A DNA stretch of 64,000 bases, taken from NCBI GenBank assembly GCA_016213105.1, contig JACRBN010000005.1, forward strand, positions 186,001 to 250,000. The letters are read 5' to 3'. Positions within the stretch are counted from its first letter, which is position 1. Each line of letters begins with the position of its first letter. This document shows, piece after piece, positions 62,016 to 64,000 of the stretch. This DNA is from Chloroflexota bacterium. Lineage in GTDB: Bacteria > Chloroflexota > Anaerolineae > Anaerolineales > Villigracilaceae. Under the pieces are notes generated by a model, which saw only the letters and a program-made list of their open reading frames with translations, was not told where the DNA came from and did not search any database. The position numbers and the translations under genes are program-made.

Positions 62016-62651
62016 GTGGCAGATACACCCACTGCAAAATTGACATTTACTGATCGCCTGCGGGTGTGGTTCAAGTGGTTTTTGGACCCCGTGGGCAGTT
62101 TTTTCAACCGGCTTGGCATGACGCCCATCATGATGACCATTCTCGGCCTGGCGGGCAATGCGGTCGGCGCATACTTCCTGGCGCGCGGGCAGATGACCCT
62201 GGGCGGCTGGTTTGTGTTGTTGATGACCCCCATTGACGCATTGGATGGAACGATGGCGCGCCTGCGCGGCGAACCCAGCGATTGGGGCGCCTTCGTCGAC
62301 TCGGTCAGCGACCGTTACTCGGAACTCATCATCCTGGGCGGCCTGCTGTTTCACTTCCTGGAAATCGGAAACGAGATGGGCGCCATGTTGACCTTCGCCG
62401 CGGCGGCGGGATCCGTGCTGGTTTCCTACGTCAAGGCGCGGGCCGAATCCCTGCGCTTCGAGGCCAGGGGCGGCATTCTGACGCGTGTCGAACGGTACCT
62501 GGTGCTGGCTCCGCTGCTGGTGGTCAATCAGCCGCTGTGGGCGGTTGGCATCATCGCTGTCCTGGCGAATATCACGGCGCTTCAACGTATTGCGCTCGTC
62601 CGCCGCCAGGGACATGAACGCATGAAGCAGAATCGAGAGAGGAAGTCATGA
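62016..62651 (+). CDS. CDP-alcohol phosphatidyltransferase
   Basis: A 211-aa inner-membrane enzyme that joins CDP-diacylglycerol to an alcohol (glycerol-3-P, inositol-P or similar) to make phospholipid heads. The full signature D-x2-D-G-x2-A-R-x8-G-x3-D-x3-D is present, at D74, D77, G78, A81, R82, G91, D95 and D99. About six helices. GTG start at 62016 with AAAGG upstream. The alcohol substrate cannot be told from the motif; PgsA- and PIP-synthase-like proteins share it. Coupled to lgt by ATGA overlap. Confidence 0.9.
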   Translation: MADTPTAKLTFTDRLRVWFKWFLDPVGSFFNRLGMTPIMMTILGLAGNAVGAYFLARGQMTLGGWFVLLMTPIDALDGTMARLRGEPSDWGAFVDSVSDRYSELIILGGLLFHFLEIGNEMGAMLTFAAAAGSVLVSYVKARAESLRFEARGGILTRVERYLVLAPLLVVNQPLWAVGIIAVLANITALQRIALVRRQGHERMKQNRERKS

Positions 62652-63541
62652 TCGACGGTTTTCAATTGGGGCCGTTGTATGTCCGCTTTTACGGCATCAT
62701 CCTGATGTCGGGCGCGCTGGTCGGGGGCTGGCTGGCGACGCGCGAGGTCAAACGCCGTGGATATGATCCCGAGATCGTTTGGGACCTGTTGATTTATCTG
62801 ATCATCGGCGGCGTGATCGGGGCGCGCCTGTGGCACGTGTTCACCCCTTCGCCCAGCGCGCTAGTGTACGATCCCATCCTGGACAAAATGGTCAACCCGT
62901 ATTTTGCGGGCGGCACCGTCCGCTTCCTGGACATTCTTTCGATCTGGAAGGGCGGCCTGGGCATTCCGGGCGCGGTGATCGGCGGCGCGATTGCGCTCTA
63001 TATCTACTCCCGCCAGAACAAACTGGATTTTCTCGAATGGGCCGACATCGCCGCCCCCAGCCTGGCATTGGGACAGGCCGTTGGCCGCTTCGGCAACTTC
63101 TTCAACCAGGAGTTGTACGGCGCGCCGACCAACCTGCCGTGGAAGCTGTTTGTCGATCCGCAGCACCGCCTGCCCGGGTTCGCGAGCGTGGAATATTACC
63201 ATCCGTTGTTCGCGTATGAGGCCCTGCTCAATTTCGCCAACATGCTGCTGTTGATGTGGGTCACGCGCGAATATGCAGGCCGCACCAAAAAAGGCGACAT
63301 TCTGTTGATCTATCTGGTCTTCTATCCGCTGGTGCGTTTCTCGCTCGATTTCCTGCGCCTGGATGCCTCTATGGTGGGCGGGATCAACATCAACCAGACC
63401 ATCATGGGCGTGATCGCCCTGCTGGCCCTCGGGACTCTGATCTGGCGTCATCGCCCGGGCGCGCCCGAATCTGCTGCGGAGGTGTCGCCCGCCGCGACGT
63501 CCGCGCCAGTCGAGGGCGACTCCGCTGAAGAGGTGGAATGA
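62648..63541 (+). CDS. lgt: Prolipoprotein diacylglyceryl transferase
   Basis: 297 aa, seven helices. Transfers diacylglycerol from phosphatidylglycerol to the lipobox Cys of lipoproteins, the first step of lipoprotein maturation. YVRFYGIILMSGALVGGWLA, WKGGLGIPGAVIGG and the signature GQAVGRFGNFFNQELYG are clear. The family usually has HGGL where this has KGGL. The many lipoproteins in this window are its substrates. C-terminal tail (about 275-297) is Ala/Glu-rich and not conserved. Overlaps the phosphatidyltransferase gene by 4 bases. Confidence 0.95.
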   Translation: MIDGFQLGPLYVRFYGIILMSGALVGGWLATREVKRRGYDPEIVWDLLIYLIIGGVIGARLWHVFTPSPSALVYDPILDKMVNPYFAGGTVRFLDILSIWKGGLGIPGAVIGGAIALYIYSRQNKLDFLEWADIAAPSLALGQAVGRFGNFFNQELYGAPTNLPWKLFVDPQHRLPGFASVEYYHPLFAYEALLNFANMLLLMWVTREYAGRTKKGDILLIYLVFYPLVRFSLDFLRLDASMVGGININQTIMGVIALLALGTLIWRHRPGAPESAAEVSPAATSAPVEGDSAEEVE

Positions 63542-63694
63542 CCCGCCGTGAAGAAGCCTTCCAAAAAGACCCGCGGGGAATAAGATCCTCCCGGCCGTGT
63601 GATCGCATTTGCGCCGCCCCCAATATCGCGGATTTGGCAAGAGGACTGTTGTCTCATTGACAGGTTTCGGGCCTGCCTATATTCTGGATAAATC

Positions 63695-64000
63695 ATGATA
63701 GAGACCAATGACCTTAGCAAACAGTTCCATAATTTCTGGGCAGTCGAGGGCGTGACCGTCAAGGTGGAGCCTGGAAATATCCTGGCTCTGCTGGGTCAGA
63801 ATGGCGCAGGCAAAACCACCACGGTGCGCATGTTGACCTCCCTCTTGAAGCCGACGCGCGGGTGGGCGCGGGTGGCGGGCTACGACGTGGCCACCCACGG
63901 CAACGAGGTGCGCGCCTCCGTGGGCGTGTTGACGGAACAACACGGCCTGTACACGCGCATGAACGCCTACGAGTATCTTGAATTCTTTGGACAGGTCTAT
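63695..64000 (+). CDS. ABC transporter ATP-binding protein, N-terminal part (runs off the window)
   Basis: 102 codons are visible. Walker A is LLGQNGAGKTTTVRML (about residues 33-48), preceded by AVEGVTVKVEPGNI, and the Q-loop region is VGVLTEQHGLYTRMNAYEYLEFFG. This is the NatA/CcmA/drug-export type of ABC ATPase. ATG 63695 is the first start giving this fold. The permease would lie beyond the window. Starts 153 bases after lgt with no clear promoter seen. Confidence 0.9.
   Translation, partial: MIETNDLSKQFHNFWAVEGVTVKVEPGNILALLGQNGAGKTTTVRMLTSLLKPTRGWARVAGYDVATHGNEVRASVGVLTEQHGLYTRMNAYEYLEFFGQVY

Noticed and set aside
59956-62046. 696-aa minus-strand ORF
   Set aside because: Shadow of ftsK, low-complexity H/Q/R content and no motif.

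Overview
The window looks like a chromosome segment of a member of Chloroflexota, probably class Anaerolineae. This is inferred from gene content and protein style (lipoproteins with TP-rich linkers and NBR1-type Ig domains, CAP-LysM proteins, a 7TM-GAF sensor, the Lgt/CDP-alcohol transferase/FtsK neighbourhood) and was not tested by any search. By eye the segment has two textures: about 3.2-31.3 kb is lower in GC and rich in insertions, remnants and glycan genes, while 31.3-64 kb is high-GC, tightly packed and mostly housekeeping.

Layout. 1-3.2 kb: end of an amine-oxidase-like flavoprotein, ribA, a TspO-like membrane protein, a small DUF4345-like membrane protein and a DegV protein. 3.2-9.6 kb: ferritin-like protein, a fabF-type ketosynthase, then decay: a PfkB-like fragment, an IS3-family element, and an hsdM (type I methyltransferase) pseudogene bounded by the IS and by a 101-bp dispersed repeat, followed by an intact AAA/DUF4143 ATPase with a palindrome over its promoter. 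9.6-26.8 kb: a glycan-utilisation locus. A divergent TetR regulator faces a perfect-consensus promoter (TTGACA-N17-TATAAT) framed by two palindromic operator-like sites. Behind it lie a BadF/GlcNAc-kinase-type kinase, a long mannose-6-phosphate isomerase, a GH38-like mannosidase, a GH3 remnant, a GH78 rhamnosidase, a GH2-type glycosidase, a GPH-type sugar symporter and a canonical GH38 alpha-mannosidase. The set predicts uptake and trimming of mannose/rhamnose-containing oligosaccharides and entry of mannose-6-P into glycolysis. 26.9-31.8 kb: a MarR operon (NAD(P)-binding reductase, alpha/beta hydrolase, membrane protein), a GH38 remnant, an inverted-repeat element, the second copy of the 101-bp repeat, and a complete class V aminotransferase directly beside the 3' half of a second, higher-GC homologue.

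31.9-64 kb: envelope and core genes. These are an Ig-domain lipoprotein, CAP-LysM protein, patatin, esterase, Tat-exported L,D-transpeptidase, CcdA-like protein, a glutaredoxin-DUF2085 fusion, PgeF/YggS/YggT/YggU, a TPR lytic transglycosylase, an oligopeptide-type ABC importer (binding protein and two permeases), a methylthio-/purine-salvage group (mtnA, PfkB kinase, ahcY, PNP), a transglutaminase-like lipoprotein, a 7TM-GAF-HTH-like sensor, an S1 protein, FtsK, a CDP-alcohol phosphatidyltransferase, Lgt and the start of an ABC ATPase. One recent ISAs1-type element (10-bp target duplication) sits in a palindromic repeat between mtnA and the PfkB gene. The intergenic space carries several families of palindromic, MITE-like repeats, one apparently nested inside another.

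No tRNA, rRNA or CRISPR array was recognised by eye.
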